NCBI GenBank assembly: GCA_947453155.1 | Contig: CANGFE010000016.1 | Location: 1 to 43,626 of the forward strand | DNA length: 43,626 nucleotides | DNA from: Beijerinckiaceae bacterium | GTDB taxonomy: Bacteria > Pseudomonadota > Alphaproteobacteria > Rhizobiales > Beijerinckiaceae | Direction of reading: 5' to 3' | Shown here: positions 7,772 through 16,650 of the stretch, piece after piece | How positions within the stretch are numbered: the stretch's first letter is position 1 | Layout of the letters: every line of letters starts with the position of its first letter | Notes under the pieces: model-generated | Told to the model about the DNA's origin: nothing | The model's input: the letters and a program-made list of their open reading frames with translations, nothing else | Databases searched by the model: none | Program-made: the position numbers and the translations under genes

Positions 7772-8737
7772 TCAGTTGGCCATGACCTCGACCTCTCGGT
7801 CGGAATTGGCGGGAACTTTCAGCGTGATTTGATGCGTGCGGCCGTCGCGGCGCGCAATCACCGTATATTCGCCTTCGGCCAGAACGAGGCTCGGGAAGGC
7901 GCCGATCATTTCACGGATCACGTCACCGCCCGGCGTCAGCACCGTAAAGCTCGTATTGGCGAGCGCTTCACCGCCCGCGACATTGACGAGTTTCAATGTG
8001 ATGTTCGAGGCGCGATGGCGAACAATGGCTTCGGTCAATTTTCCGGGCTCAATGCGCACTTCCGCATTGATGACGGAATTGGTGGCATTGGCCGGAAGCC
8101 CCGCAACGGTGGGCGCAGACGGCGAGACATTCGCATCGAGATAGGTCGAGACGATGCGATAGGTGCCCTCCGGCAGACGGATCAGATCATCGGGCTTGAG
8201 ATTGGCGGCAACCAGTTTTTCGCGCTGGTCTGGGCGCTCAGGCACATAAATATCGATCTTGAGGCGCACGGGCTGAATATCAGCTTCACCGAGCTTGCCG
8301 GAAATCTTCAAGGCGCCAGCATTCAGCGGAATGCGCTCATTCACATTATTGCTGGCAATCACCACGCGGCGTGTGACAGCGGCAAGCCCATAAGAGGCAT
8401 GAACAATGTAATCGCCATCGGGCAAAGTGAAGGAGGGCGCGAGTTCGTTGGATTCGGCCACCAAACCATGTTGGCCATTGCCCTCAACGCGGGCCTGGAA
8501 AATGCGCCAGCGCACGCCGCTCACCAAAGTTGTGGCAGAGCCGCCAAAGGTGGCCGAGATAAACAGCCGCCCCGAGCCCGGCATGGGCACCGTGCCCGGC
8601 GCAGGGCGCAAGGGGCCTGGCGAGACGGTGGTCGGCGGGGCAGCCTGCGGTCGCGGGCCGGCTTGCTGTGCGCGTGCATCGGCAGAGCCTAGCACAAGGG
8701 CGGCACAGAGGAGGGCGGCGGCAGATCGAAAGGTCAT
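7772..8737 (-). CDS. secreted uncharacterised protein with repeated beta-sandwich-like segments
   Basis: From ATG 8737 the protein has 321 residues and a classical signal peptide (MTFRSAAALLCAALVLGSAD, cleavage near ADARA-QQ), then a Pro/Ala-rich linker. The rest contains several segments of the type LPDGDYIVHASYG, LPEGTYRIVSTYL and LAEGEYTVIARRDG, each ending a predicted beta-strand block, resembling carboxypeptidase-regulatory/PEGA-like surface domains. It is probably periplasmic or outer-membrane attached. The longer frame to 8812 starts with TTG and would bury the signal peptide. The function is unknown; the downstream RAM gene is close. Confidence 0.7.
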   Translation of the reverse strand: MTFRSAAALLCAALVLGSADARAQQAGPRPQAAPPTTVSPGPLRPAPGTVPMPGSGRLFISATFGGSATTLVSGVRWRIFQARVEGNGQHGLVAESNELAPSFTLPDGDYIVHASYGLAAVTRRVVIASNNVNERIPLNAGALKISGKLGEADIQPVRLKIDIYVPERPDQREKLVAANLKPDDLIRLPEGTYRIVSTYLDANVSPSAPTVAGLPANATNSVINAEVRIEPGKLTEAIVRHRASNITLKLVNVAGGEALANTSFTVLTPGGDVIREMIGAFPSLVLAEGEYTVIARRDGRTHQITLKVPANSDREVEVMAN

Positions 8738-8842
8738 GGTGGGGAGAGTTCTGCCCAATGCGCGGGATTTAGTCAAAGCGAGCGGGTTGCGGGGGCGGCT
8801 GGAACTTGTCAAAAGGACCCAGTCGATCCTTTAGGCGATCAC

Positions 8843-9439
8843 ATGCCCCCCAAAGATGATGAAAATGAGCCCGGCATGACCGAGATCCTGCATCTGCTTT
8901 CCACCCGCCGTTCCGTGCCGCCCGTTTCGCTGACAGGCCCTGGCCCGAAGCCAGAGGAACTCGCCACCCTGCTGAAAATCGCGACACGCGTGCCAGACCA
9001 CGGCAAGCTTGCGCCTTGGCGCTTCATTGTCTTTCAGGGTGAGGCGCGCGAGCGCGCTGGCCAGATCGTGGCTGAAGGTTTCAAGCGCCGCGAACCGCAG
9101 GCGGATGACACCCGCATTGCCGCGGAAGCCAAGCGCATGACCATGGCGCCGCTGATCATTGGTGTCGTTTCGACCGCCAAAGAGGGCGCCAAAGTGCCAG
9201 CTTGGGAGCAGGAGCTGTCAGCGGGCGCCGTTTGCATGAATATTCTGCTTGCCGCCAAGGGCCTTGGCTTTGACGGCTCCTGGCTGACCAATTGGTTCTC
9301 TTATGATCGCGCCGTTCTTGCGCAATTTGGCGTGCAAGAGGGTGAGCGCATGGCGGGCTTCATGCACATTGGCCGCGCTGCGCAAGTGCCCGATGATCGC
9401 CCGCGTCCTGATCTTTCCCAGATCGTCACTTATTTCTAA
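8843..9439 (+). CDS. nitroreductase-family FMN-dependent oxidoreductase
   Basis: This 198-residue protein has the nitroreductase fold: the FMN-contact start LLSTRRSVPPVSL, the helix TRVPDHGKLAPWRFIVF (the P-D-H-G-K-L-x-P-W-R motif of the YdjA-like subgroup), and GAVCMNILLAAKGLGFDGSW near the C-terminal half. Family members reduce nitroaromatics, quinones or similar acceptors with NAD(P)H as dimers. The start could be ATG 8843 or ATG 8876; neither has a strong Shine-Dalgarno. A flavin-reductase-like gene starts 17 nt after the stop, so the two probably form a flavin-related operon. Confidence 0.88.
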   Translation: MPPKDDENEPGMTEILHLLSTRRSVPPVSLTGPGPKPEELATLLKIATRVPDHGKLAPWRFIVFQGEARERAGQIVAEGFKRREPQADDTRIAAEAKRMTMAPLIIGVVSTAKEGAKVPAWEQELSAGAVCMNILLAAKGLGFDGSWLTNWFSYDRAVLAQFGVQEGERMAGFMHIGRAAQVPDDRPRPDLSQIVTYF

Positions 9440-9456
9440 CAAGAACGGTGTCGCCA

Positions 9457-10086
9457 ATGTTTTATGAACCCGATAAGCGCGATCGTTCGCTTCTCCCGCA
9501 CGACCCGTTCAAAGCGCTGATTTCGCCACGTCCCGTGGGCTGGATTTCGACGCGCGGCGCCAATGGCGAGATCAATCTCGCGCCTTATTCGTTTTTCAAT
9601 GCCTTTTCGGGGGCGCCGCCCATCGTCGGCTTTTGCTCGGAAGGTTTTAAAGACAGCGCCTATCTTGCCAAAGAGAGCGGCGAATTTGTCTGGAATCTGG
9701 CGAGCTATGATTTGCGCGACCAGATGAATGCGACCTCCGCGCCACTGCCGCGCGGCTCCAGCGAATTCGAGCACGCTGGGCTCGAAATGGCCGATTGCGT
9801 TTTGGTGAAAGCGCCGCGCGTCAAAGCCTCGCCCGCTTCGCTGGAATGTAAAGTCACGCAAGTTGTGCGGCTTGATGCCGTCGGCGGCGTGCAGACGGAT
9901 CGTTATCTGGTGCTCGGCCAAGTGATTGGCGTGCATTTGAACGAAGCCTATTTGCGCGATGGCATTATGGATATCACTTTGATGAAGCCCCTCGCGCGCT
10001 GCGGCTATCAGGATTATGCGGTGGTCGATAAAGTTTTCGCGCTGAAGCGTCCAGCGGGTGCTGGCAATCAAGCGGCCGGCGGCTGA
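9457..10086 (+). CDS. flavin reductase-like FMN-binding protein
   Basis: This 209-residue protein of the flavin reductase-like (split-barrel FMN) family begins MFYEPDKRDRSLLPHDPFKA and continues with LISPRPVGWISTRGANGEIN, NLAPYSFFNAFSGAPPIVGF and the EFVWNLASYDLRDQMN region, all usual for this subgroup. Members bind FMN and transfer electrons or act as oxidoreductases with unknown substrates. ATG 9457 gives the family-typical N-terminus; GTG 9448 would add three residues. Its stop codon directly abuts the stop codon of the convergent CitE-like gene, with no base between them. Confidence 0.85.
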   Translation: MFYEPDKRDRSLLPHDPFKALISPRPVGWISTRGANGEINLAPYSFFNAFSGAPPIVGFCSEGFKDSAYLAKESGEFVWNLASYDLRDQMNATSAPLPRGSSEFEHAGLEMADCVLVKAPRVKASPASLECKVTQVVRLDAVGGVQTDRYLVLGQVIGVHLNEAYLRDGIMDITLMKPLARCGYQDYAVVDKVFALKRPAGAGNQAAGG

Positions 10087-10971
10087 TCACGCGCGCTGCG
10101 CACGGGCCACAAGTCGTTTCGCGCGCATCCATTGCGCGCGGTCGAAGACATGGCCTTCAATGCTGATATGCGTGGCCTGCGGTTGCGCTTCAAATGCCGC
10201 GATAATCACATGTGCGCGGTCCAAAGCCTCGCCATGCGGCGTGAAAACATGATTGATTATGGCGATCTGATCAGGATGCAGCGCCATTTTGGCGCCAAAC
10301 CCGTCGCTTTCCGCCCGCATGGCCTCATGCCGAAGGCCGGTGCGATCTCCGAAATCGCGAAACACCGTATCAATGGCTGGAATGCCCGCAGCGGCAGCCG
10401 CAAATAATGTGAGATTGCGCGCCAGCGCGAAAGGCGCCGACCAATCGCCATTGTCTTCGCGCGGATCATCCGCACCCATGTCGCTTGCCAAATCTTCTGC
10501 ACCCCAAGCCAGCGCGAGTAGACGCGAAGAACAACTCGCATAGGTTGCAAGACCAAAGAGTGAGGCGGCGCGATCGGTCACCAGCGGCACAATGCCCGTG
10601 GTGCCTTCTGCGCTGTCATAGGTGGTTTCCAACTCCGTCAGGAGATGAGCAAGCCGTCGCACATCGGCGCCGCTCTGCGCTTTGGGCAGGATAATGGCGC
10701 GCGGTAGACACGGCATGATGCTCGCCAGATCTTGCTCCAGAAAGCCGCTGGAGAAGCCATTGACCCGCACGAAAAGAGCAGGGGCCTCGTCGCGCGTTTG
10801 GCTGTCGCGCAGAAAGGCGAGAGCGGCGGCCCGCGCGTCGGCCTTATGTTCAAAGGCGACCATATCTTCAAGATCCAGCACCACCACATCAGCGCCGCTC
10901 TGAGCCGCTTGGGCAAGGCGGGTGGGGGAATCGGCCGGGACGAAGAGGAGCGAGCGGAAGTCGGTGTCCAT
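10087..10971 (-). CDS. HpcH/HpaI aldolase / CitE-like lyase
   Basis: This 294-residue TIM-barrel protein of the citrate-lyase-beta/malyl-CoA lyase superfamily starts RSLLFVPADSPTRLAQAA. It has GADVVVLDLEDMVAFEHKAD (metal-binding Glu/Asp region), LFVRVNGFSSGFLEQDL (substrate-binding Arg), RAIILPKAQSGADV, and the C-terminal KMALHPDQIAIIN motif. CitE-like enzymes cleave or form beta-hydroxyacyl-CoA bonds or hydrolyse malyl-CoA; the exact substrate cannot be read here. ATG 10971 is preceded by AAAGG; the longer TTG frame to 11010 is less likely. It converges without a gap on the flavin reductase-like gene. Confidence 0.85.
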   Translation of the reverse strand: MDTDFRSLLFVPADSPTRLAQAAQSGADVVVLDLEDMVAFEHKADARAAALAFLRDSQTRDEAPALFVRVNGFSSGFLEQDLASIMPCLPRAIILPKAQSGADVRRLAHLLTELETTYDSAEGTTGIVPLVTDRAASLFGLATYASCSSRLLALAWGAEDLASDMGADDPREDNGDWSAPFALARNLTLFAAAAAGIPAIDTVFRDFGDRTGLRHEAMRAESDGFGAKMALHPDQIAIINHVFTPHGEALDRAHVIIAAFEAQPQATHISIEGHVFDRAQWMRAKRLVARAQRA

Positions 10972-11139
10972 GGAGCCTTTCGCGGTGAAAAACCAAGGCG
11001 CGCTCGCCAAAGCCTAGCCGAGCTTCGTCTTTTATCTTGAGGCCGCATCAGGGCGTCTTTAAGACTAGGGGCATTGGTTCAGCTTTTTGGCTGATTCAGG
11101 CCCAGCCGATTTTTTTCCGAGCTGCGGCTTTCTTTTTGA

Positions 11140-12312
11140 ATGACGAATGGATTTTGGCTCTTGTCGATTAGCGCCGATTTTTTCGCCTTTGCGCGCGAAG
11201 CCTCAGCGTCAGCGCGGGCGGCTGGCGTGTCGTCGCTCATCTGCGATTATTTGCATATGGACTTGAGCGATGATGAGGCACTGGAGGTTGAAGGCATTCT
11301 CGCGGTCTTACTTGATGACCCATCTCCGCTGGTGCGGCGCGCTATAGCTGAAGGTCTCGCGCATGAAGCCAAAGCACCACGCCATATTATTCTAGCGCTG
11401 GCTACCGACCAGCCGGAGATTGCCGCGCTTGTGCTTCAACATGCGCCGCATTTGTCTGATGCTGAATTGGCAGAAATGGCACTCACGACTTCTGTCGGCC
11501 CGCAATTGGCGATGGCGCGGCGTGTGCCGCTGGCAGGGTCTGTCTGCGCGGCTTTGACGGAATCCGGTGCGCCGTGTGTCTTGATTGAATTGGCGCGCAA
11601 TGAAAAAGCGCAATTATCGCAAGCCATGATGCTGCGCATGTTGGAGCGCGCGGGCGAAGAGGGACGCTTGCGCGATGCTCTCATGATGCGCGCTGATGCC
11701 GGACCCGAAGTGCGCTTGCGCCTGTTGGAGTATGTCAGCGGCGCGCTCTCTACTTTTCTCAACCAGACCGGCTGGCTTTCGCCGGAGCGCGCCGAGCGCA
11801 TGTTACGAGACGCGCGTGAGCGCGCGATTGTCGAGATCAGCGCGCAAGCGGATGATATGAATTCACCCATTCATGGCGCAGCTGGAGCTGGTCTGTCGCT
11901 GGTGCGCCATTTGCGCGGGCAGGGGCAATTAACGCCCGCCCTCATTTTGCGCGCTTTGCTTTGTGGTGATCGCCTGATGTTGGCCGCGGCGCTTGCCGAA
12001 TTGGGCGAGCGCCCGATGGAGCGCGTCTTGGCCTATCTCGATCATCCCGCGGGGCATGCTTTCGCAGCCCTCTATGAAAAAGCCGGGCTGCCCGAGGCGA
12101 TGCGGCCGGTCTTTATCGCTGTGCTCGAGGAGATGAGGCAGTTTCCGCGCGCGCCCAGCGCTCACCCCGAGCGCGCCATGCTCAAAGCCGCCCTACGCGC
12201 TTGCGCTTCTTTGCCAGAGGCGAAACGCCTTTCGGTCGAGGCCTATCTGGGCCGTCTCGAGGCCGAATCTCTGCGCCAGCACATGCGCCAAAGGGCGCCT
12301 TCTGTGGCCTGA
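11140..12312 (+). CDS. DUF2336-domain protein
   Basis: This is a 390-residue soluble, alpha-helical protein. Residues about 40-120 (VEGILAVLLDDPSPLVRRAI, AEGLAHEAKAPRHIILALA, DQPEIAALVLQHAPHLSDAE) have the HEAT-like look of DUF2336, a family known almost only from Alphaproteobacteria and with no established biochemical function. The C-terminal half is Ala/Leu/Glu-rich and lower in conservation by eye. There is no signal peptide or convincing membrane segment. The ATG at 11140 has no clear ribosome site; an internal start shortly downstream is possible. The gene stands alone, with about 170 nt upstream and 340 nt before the first porin. Confidence 0.78.
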   Translation: MTNGFWLLSISADFFAFAREASASARAAGVSSLICDYLHMDLSDDEALEVEGILAVLLDDPSPLVRRAIAEGLAHEAKAPRHIILALATDQPEIAALVLQHAPHLSDAELAEMALTTSVGPQLAMARRVPLAGSVCAALTESGAPCVLIELARNEKAQLSQAMMLRMLERAGEEGRLRDALMMRADAGPEVRLRLLEYVSGALSTFLNQTGWLSPERAERMLRDARERAIVEISAQADDMNSPIHGAAGAGLSLVRHLRGQGQLTPALILRALLCGDRLMLAAALAELGERPMERVLAYLDHPAGHAFAALYEKAGLPEAMRPVFIAVLEEMRQFPRAPSAHPERAMLKAALRACASLPEAKRLSVEAYLGRLEAESLRQHMRQRAPSVA

Positions 12313-12653
12313 TCGCAGCCAAGACTCAGCCGGCTCTCAGTCCCAACTCAGCCCGCTCTGCGCCTTGATCTTGCCCTGATGGGCGGCGCGTCGCCCGTTT
12401 TGGGTGCTGATTTAGGGTGGATTCAGCACACTTTCCCCAGGTTGTGGCTAGTTATGTTGCAGAAATGCACCAAGCCTCGGGCAAACAAGGCGAACTCATA
12501 GCAAAACTATAGCGTAACAGATCGTGAAACAGATCGGCGGGTAGTGTTCAGGCACCGGAAGGGAGAGTCTCAAACTCAATTGGCTCCCTTTTCGGATCTG
12601 GCGTCGGGGCTTCTCCCATTGTCCAGATCGGGTCAACACACTGGAGGTTTCAC
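12313..12653. other. 341-nt non-coding leader region of porin 1
   Basis: No supported gene is present. The strand and composition suggest promoter plus a long 5' untranslated region for the first porin. An AT-rich segment near 12450-12520 is the likeliest promoter zone, but I cannot fix -35/-10 hexamers. The end carries the strong ribosome site GGAGG just before ATG 12654. Confidence 0.4.
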
Positions 12654-14333
12654 ATGAAGCTCGCTAAGAGCCTTCTCCTCGGTTCCGCCACGGCTTTCGT
12701 TGCCGTTGCTGGCGCCAACGCTGCCGATCTTCCTTCGAAGAAGGCCGCACCTGCTACTTACGTCAAGGTTTGCGATGCCTACGGCGCGGGCTTCTACACG
12801 ATCCCCGGCTCGGACACCTGCGTCCGCATCACCGGCAAGGTGCGTGCTGACTTCGCCTTCTCCGGTCAGAAGGACGTCTATGCTTCCAATGTTTACGCTC
12901 CGACTTCGGGCGCGAACATTGTTGGCGGTTACATCTATAACAACGTGCTGACCAAGCAAGCTACGTCGTCTGCTACCGACACCAGCATTTTCGGCACCAC
13001 CCATCTCTACATGGATGGCATGGGTTACAGCGCTGCTGCGCAGACAGCCACAATTGGCACTTCGTTCGCGGCAACGACGACCAAGACCGCCTATGGCTAC
13101 GTCGCAGCTAACGGCATCGCTGCTAAGGCTCAGAACCTCTACGGCTGGGAAGCCCGTTCGGAAATCGGCTTCGATGCCCGCACAGCAACACCTTATGGCA
13201 CAGTGCAGTCGGTTGCTGTTCTCCAGATCAAGCGCACCACTGGTTCGCTGGCTGAAGGCGGCACATCTTCTCTGGTCAAGACAGCTGGTGTTCAGCAGAC
13301 GGCTGTTTACGTCCGCTTCGCTGGCTTCACCTTCGGTCAAGCGAAGGATAACTTCGCATTCATGCCGTCGATCTTCTACGGCGCTGGTCACTGGGCTTCG
13401 TTCGCAAACGGCGCCAAGCAGTTGGCTTACACTGCCGTTCTCGGCGGCGGTCTCTCGGCCACTGTCGGCGTTCAGGATGCGGCTGACACCACCAATGGTG
13501 GCGTGCAGGCTATGGGCAACATTCCGTCTTACGGCGGCATTGCAGCCATCTTGAATGCTCCGTCGGCATCCAACTCGTCGGCTGACGGTTTGGCGAACGG
13601 CGCTGTTGCTTACAGCTACAATTCAGTTCCGCAGATCAACGCTCGCGTTGACTTCGAACAGAGCTGGGGCACGATCTCGGCTATGGGCGCTGCTCACCAG
13701 ATCAACCTGAACAACACGTCTGGTACTTACGCTCAGCGGAAGAATGCTTATGCAGTCGGCGCTGGCGTGAAGCTCAATGTGCCGCAGCTGGCAGCTGGTG
13801 ACGCTCTCTGGCTGAACGGTGGCTTTGCTCAGGGCATGACCGAATACACGACCAACTGGACTTCCTTCAAGTCGTCCGATACGTCGCGTGTTGTCGGCGG
13901 CTATGTTGTGAACCATCCGTCATGGATCACCACTTCGACCGGCATTGAGCTGGTTAAGTCGTGGAACGTGGCTGCAGTGTTCCAGCACTTCTGGGCTCCG
14001 CAGTGGCGCCAAGCCTTCCTCGCCACTTACGGCGCTGCGAACGGCACGACGACGTCGAAGGCTCTTGCTTGGGGTCAGTCGGCTGCCTTCGGCGATGCCA
14101 AGGTGTGGAACGTTGGTACGCAGATCGCTTTCCTTCCTGCGAAGGATTTCGAAATCGGCGTCGACGTCCTCTACGCTCGCGTCGCTCAGGACATCCGTCG
14201 CGTCGGCGGCACGAACACCACCGGTTTCACCGCTGGTACTTCGGAAACTTTGACCGGCGCATACACGACCGCAGTGACCCGCGAAACCGCTGGCAACTGG
14301 ACTGGCCGTCTGCGCGTCGAACGCAACTTCTGA
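12654..14333 (+). CDS. alphaproteobacterial porin (Porin_2/Omp2 type), paralogue 1
   Basis: This outer-membrane general-diffusion porin is 559 residues long. The signal peptide MKLAKSLLLGSATAFVAVAG is cleaved after ANA, followed by the mature start ADLPSKKAAP. It has the paired cysteines of the family (KVCDAYGAG and GSDTCVRITG), repeated amphipathic beta-strands, and the C-terminal strand RLRVERNF ending in Phe, as needed for BAM-dependent insertion. It is long for the family, with extra loop sequence about residues 75-160. Codons are strongly biased (Asn mostly AAC, Phe TTC, Lys AAG), suggesting very high expression. TGGAGG lies 8 nt before the ATG. It ends in a terminator shared with paralogue 3. 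Confidence 0.93.
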   Translation: MKLAKSLLLGSATAFVAVAGANAADLPSKKAAPATYVKVCDAYGAGFYTIPGSDTCVRITGKVRADFAFSGQKDVYASNVYAPTSGANIVGGYIYNNVLTKQATSSATDTSIFGTTHLYMDGMGYSAAAQTATIGTSFAATTTKTAYGYVAANGIAAKAQNLYGWEARSEIGFDARTATPYGTVQSVAVLQIKRTTGSLAEGGTSSLVKTAGVQQTAVYVRFAGFTFGQAKDNFAFMPSIFYGAGHWASFANGAKQLAYTAVLGGGLSATVGVQDAADTTNGGVQAMGNIPSYGGIAAILNAPSASNSSADGLANGAVAYSYNSVPQINARVDFEQSWGTISAMGAAHQINLNNTSGTYAQRKNAYAVGAGVKLNVPQLAAGDALWLNGGFAQGMTEYTTNWTSFKSSDTSRVVGGYVVNHPSWITTSTGIELVKSWNVAAVFQHFWAPQWRQAFLATYGAANGTTTSKALAWGQSAAFGDAKVWNVGTQIAFLPAKDFEIGVDVLYARVAQDIRRVGGTNTTGFTAGTSETLTGAYTTAVTRETAGNWTGRLRVERNF

Positions 14334-14358
14334 TCTGAGAGATTACTCTCTAATCGAG

Positions 14359-14388
14359 AACCCCGGTGAGCAATCACCGGGGTTTTTC
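14359..14388 (+). terminator. intrinsic terminator of porin 1
   Basis: The perfect stem AACCCCGGTGA / TCACCGGGGTT with loop GCAA is followed by TTTTCTTTT. The same 26-nt hairpin follows porin 3. A smaller hairpin GAGAG / CTCTC precedes it. Confidence 0.92.
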
Positions 14389-14421
14389 TTTTGAGTAAAT
14401 GGTTTTCAATGCGTCACATAG

Positions 14422-14446
14422 AAAAGGCGGGCTAAGCCCGCCTTTT
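14422..14446 (-). terminator. intrinsic terminator of the TPR/GT41 gene
   Basis: The stem AAAAGGCGGGC / GCCCGCCTTTT lies 5 nt past the stop of the minus-strand gene and is followed on that strand by a short T-rich tract. It could also back up the porin 1 terminator, since T-runs exist on both strands. Confidence 0.75.
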
Positions 14447-14451
14447 TTAAT

Positions 14452-16650
14452 TCATGTCACATCAATCGCTTCAGGTGGTAGGTTCTTGAGCCGTCGCGCA
14501 TGCATGCTGCAGTAAGCTTTTTCAAGATTGCGCGTATAAAGCTCGGCATTAAAGCGCGGTGCTGTCTTTTTATTCTCTGCAACTCGGGCCTTCAGTTGCG
14601 CTGCTAAGCCAGGTGTCGTTGCAATTTCAATGGCGCGGCGCACATATTCCTCGCCATCAGCAACAATCATGTCGGGCATACCTATGGCCGTCACAAGGCT
14701 ACCTGCGACGCGTCCCGCAAAACCTTCGCCTAGGCGCGTGAGAATTGGCAGGCCCGCCCACAGGGCATCATTGGCTGTAGCATGGGCATTATGGGGTAAA
14801 GAATCAAGGAACAGATCGGCAAGACCCTTGCGGGCAATATGATCAGCGAGATTATCTTCTCGCTTGGAGAAAATAATGCGCGCTGGATCGACACCACGCT
14901 GACGTGCTTCACGCTGAAGATTTTCTGCCGCCTTGCGAGATGTAGGAGACAGCCAAAGGACGCTGCGAGGTACGGCTAACAAAATTTGCATCCATAGATC
15001 AAATTGGTGCGGTGCAATCTTGTAAGGATTGTTGAAGGCGCAGAAAACGAAACCGTCTTCAGGCAGGCCATATTCTGCCCGTGTGACGTTCCGCGTTGAA
15101 ACTTCGCGTGTGGGATCACAGGGCATATACGTGTCAGGAAGCCGTACAACTTTCTCGCTGTAATCCACATCATGCGATGGTGGGATCAACACCGGATCGC
15201 CGATGATATAATCGATAAAATCGACGCCCATCGTCGCTGAATAGCCAAGGTAGTTGACCTGCACAGGGGCTGCGCGCAGTGCAAAAATGGGAGTTCTATT
15301 GTCCGCGGTATAGCCCGTCATATCAATGGCAATGTCGATGCCTTCCTCTCGGGCGCGATCGACAATCTCCATGTCTGACATTTCGCGCACATTTATAAAA
15401 TGGTCGACGCCTTGCTCAATGCGCAAGCGCATCGGATCACGAGATGGAGAGCCGATTGAAAAGGCAAATACCTCGAATTTTTTCCGGTCATGCAGCTCAA
15501 ACAGTCGAGCAGTCAGAATAGCCACCGGATGATTGTGGAAATCGGCTGAAAAATAAGCGATCCGGATCCGATCATCTACGCGCGGCTTTGCAGGCTCGAA
15601 AGTCTTTGGCTTGATTGGGCCAAAAAAAATCTTAGCCCAAATGCTTGCAGCCTGTCGCTGGTGATGCCGCTTGGAGGGCAGCAAGGTAAGGCCATGGGGC
15701 ACCATGGCTGGCTCGCCTTTTTCGACGCGCGCCATAATGGCTGCCGCTGACTTATCATAGTCGCGCCAATCACATAAATGCATGCGTGAAGAGTGCAAAT
15801 AGCCTTGTCCATTTGCAGCATCGGGGCGCAGTTTGACGAAGCGCTCGAAACAAGCCGTTGCATCCTCATTCTGCTTCAATTGTTCCAGAGCAAAGGCCCT
15901 ATTGATCCATGCATCAGCATGCTCGGGATCTAGTTTGACGGTCTGTTTAAAAGCTTCAACGGCGATATCTAGGGCTTTGCGCTTGAAGGCAGCCAGCCCT
16001 TTATTGAAATGAAGCTCTGCATCTTCCGGATCAACCGCAATGGCCTTGCTAAAATCATCCACCGCCTCACGGTAACGCTGCTGGGCCATATAAATGAGCC
16101 CACGGTTGTTGAGCGCTTTGAGATGGTTGGGCATGAGTTTGAGCGCATGGTCGAGCTTTTCCAGCGCCTCGTCATTCTTGCCGAGCTTCATCAGTAAAGA
16201 GCCTAAATTATAAAGCGATTCTGGCGCTTCTGGATTGAGTTTCAACGCCTCTTCGAGCTGCGTTCTGGCCTCGTCTAATTCGCCGAGCTCTTCATGGGCA
16301 ACGCCCAGATTGTGGAGTGCTTCATGATAGCCGGGGCGTATTTTCAAAGCAGCGAGATAAGCTGCTTTTGCGCCCGCAAAATCTTTCAGCAGTTGCAGCG
16401 CATAACCAAGATTGTAATGGCCAGCATCAATCGTGGGATCAATCTGTGTAGCCTGACGGAAATAGCTCGCCGCCATTTTCAGATTTTCTTGCTGTCCATA
16501 GGTCAAAGCCGTCAGAAATGCCGCATCAAAACTCGGCGATTTCTCAAGGGATTTTTTTAAGAGTGCACGCGCCTGATGAATCTTTCCATGATTAAGGGCT
16601 TCTTGCCCTTCGATGAGCAATTGACGGGCGGCATCTTCTCTCAGCGACAT
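14452..16650 (-). CDS. TPR-repeat glycosyltransferase, GT41 (O-GlcNAc transferase/SPINDLY-like)
   Basis: From ATG 16650 the protein has 732 residues. Residues about 1-280 are some eight tetratricopeptide repeats (e.g. DAGHYNLGYALQLLKDFAGA, HEALHNLGVAHEELGELDEA, ESLYNLGSLLMKLGKNDEAL). The C-terminal part is a GT41 catalytic region: RIAYFSADFHNHPVAILTA with the conserved His, GIDIAIDMTGYTADNR, YLGYSATMGVDFIDYIIGDP, FCAFNNPYKIAPHQFDLW and LPHNAHATANDALWAGLPIL (UDP-sugar site). GT41 enzymes transfer GlcNAc or another sugar to Ser/Thr of proteins chosen by the TPR arm. No signal peptide is present, so it acts in the cytoplasm. The sugar and target are unknown. It is flanked by porin genes on the opposite strand. 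Confidence 0.9.
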   Translation of the reverse strand: MSLREDAARQLLIEGQEALNHGKIHQARALLKKSLEKSPSFDAAFLTALTYGQQENLKMAASYFRQATQIDPTIDAGHYNLGYALQLLKDFAGAKAAYLAALKIRPGYHEALHNLGVAHEELGELDEARTQLEEALKLNPEAPESLYNLGSLLMKLGKNDEALEKLDHALKLMPNHLKALNNRGLIYMAQQRYREAVDDFSKAIAVDPEDAELHFNKGLAAFKRKALDIAVEAFKQTVKLDPEHADAWINRAFALEQLKQNEDATACFERFVKLRPDAANGQGYLHSSRMHLCDWRDYDKSAAAIMARVEKGEPAMVPHGLTLLPSKRHHQRQAASIWAKIFFGPIKPKTFEPAKPRVDDRIRIAYFSADFHNHPVAILTARLFELHDRKKFEVFAFSIGSPSRDPMRLRIEQGVDHFINVREMSDMEIVDRAREEGIDIAIDMTGYTADNRTPIFALRAAPVQVNYLGYSATMGVDFIDYIIGDPVLIPPSHDVDYSEKVVRLPDTYMPCDPTREVSTRNVTRAEYGLPEDGFVFCAFNNPYKIAPHQFDLWMQILLAVPRSVLWLSPTSRKAAENLQREARQRGVDPARIIFSKREDNLADHIARKGLADLFLDSLPHNAHATANDALWAGLPILTRLGEGFAGRVAGSLVTAIGMPDMIVADGEEYVRRAIEIATTPGLAAQLKARVAENKKTAPRFNAELYTRNLEKAYCSMHARRLKNLPPEAIDVT

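Noticed and set aside
7760-8692. 310-residue plus-strand frame opposite the secreted protein gene
   Set aside because: The minus-strand gene has a signal peptide and coherent repeats; the plus frame is Gly/His/Arg-rich and structureless, typical of an antisense shadow.
12633-13391. Minus-strand frame opposite the start of porin 1
   Set aside because: It covers the signal peptide and ribosome site of a strongly codon-biased porin and has no recognisable protein features; a similar shadow occurs opposite porin 3 (19188-19880).
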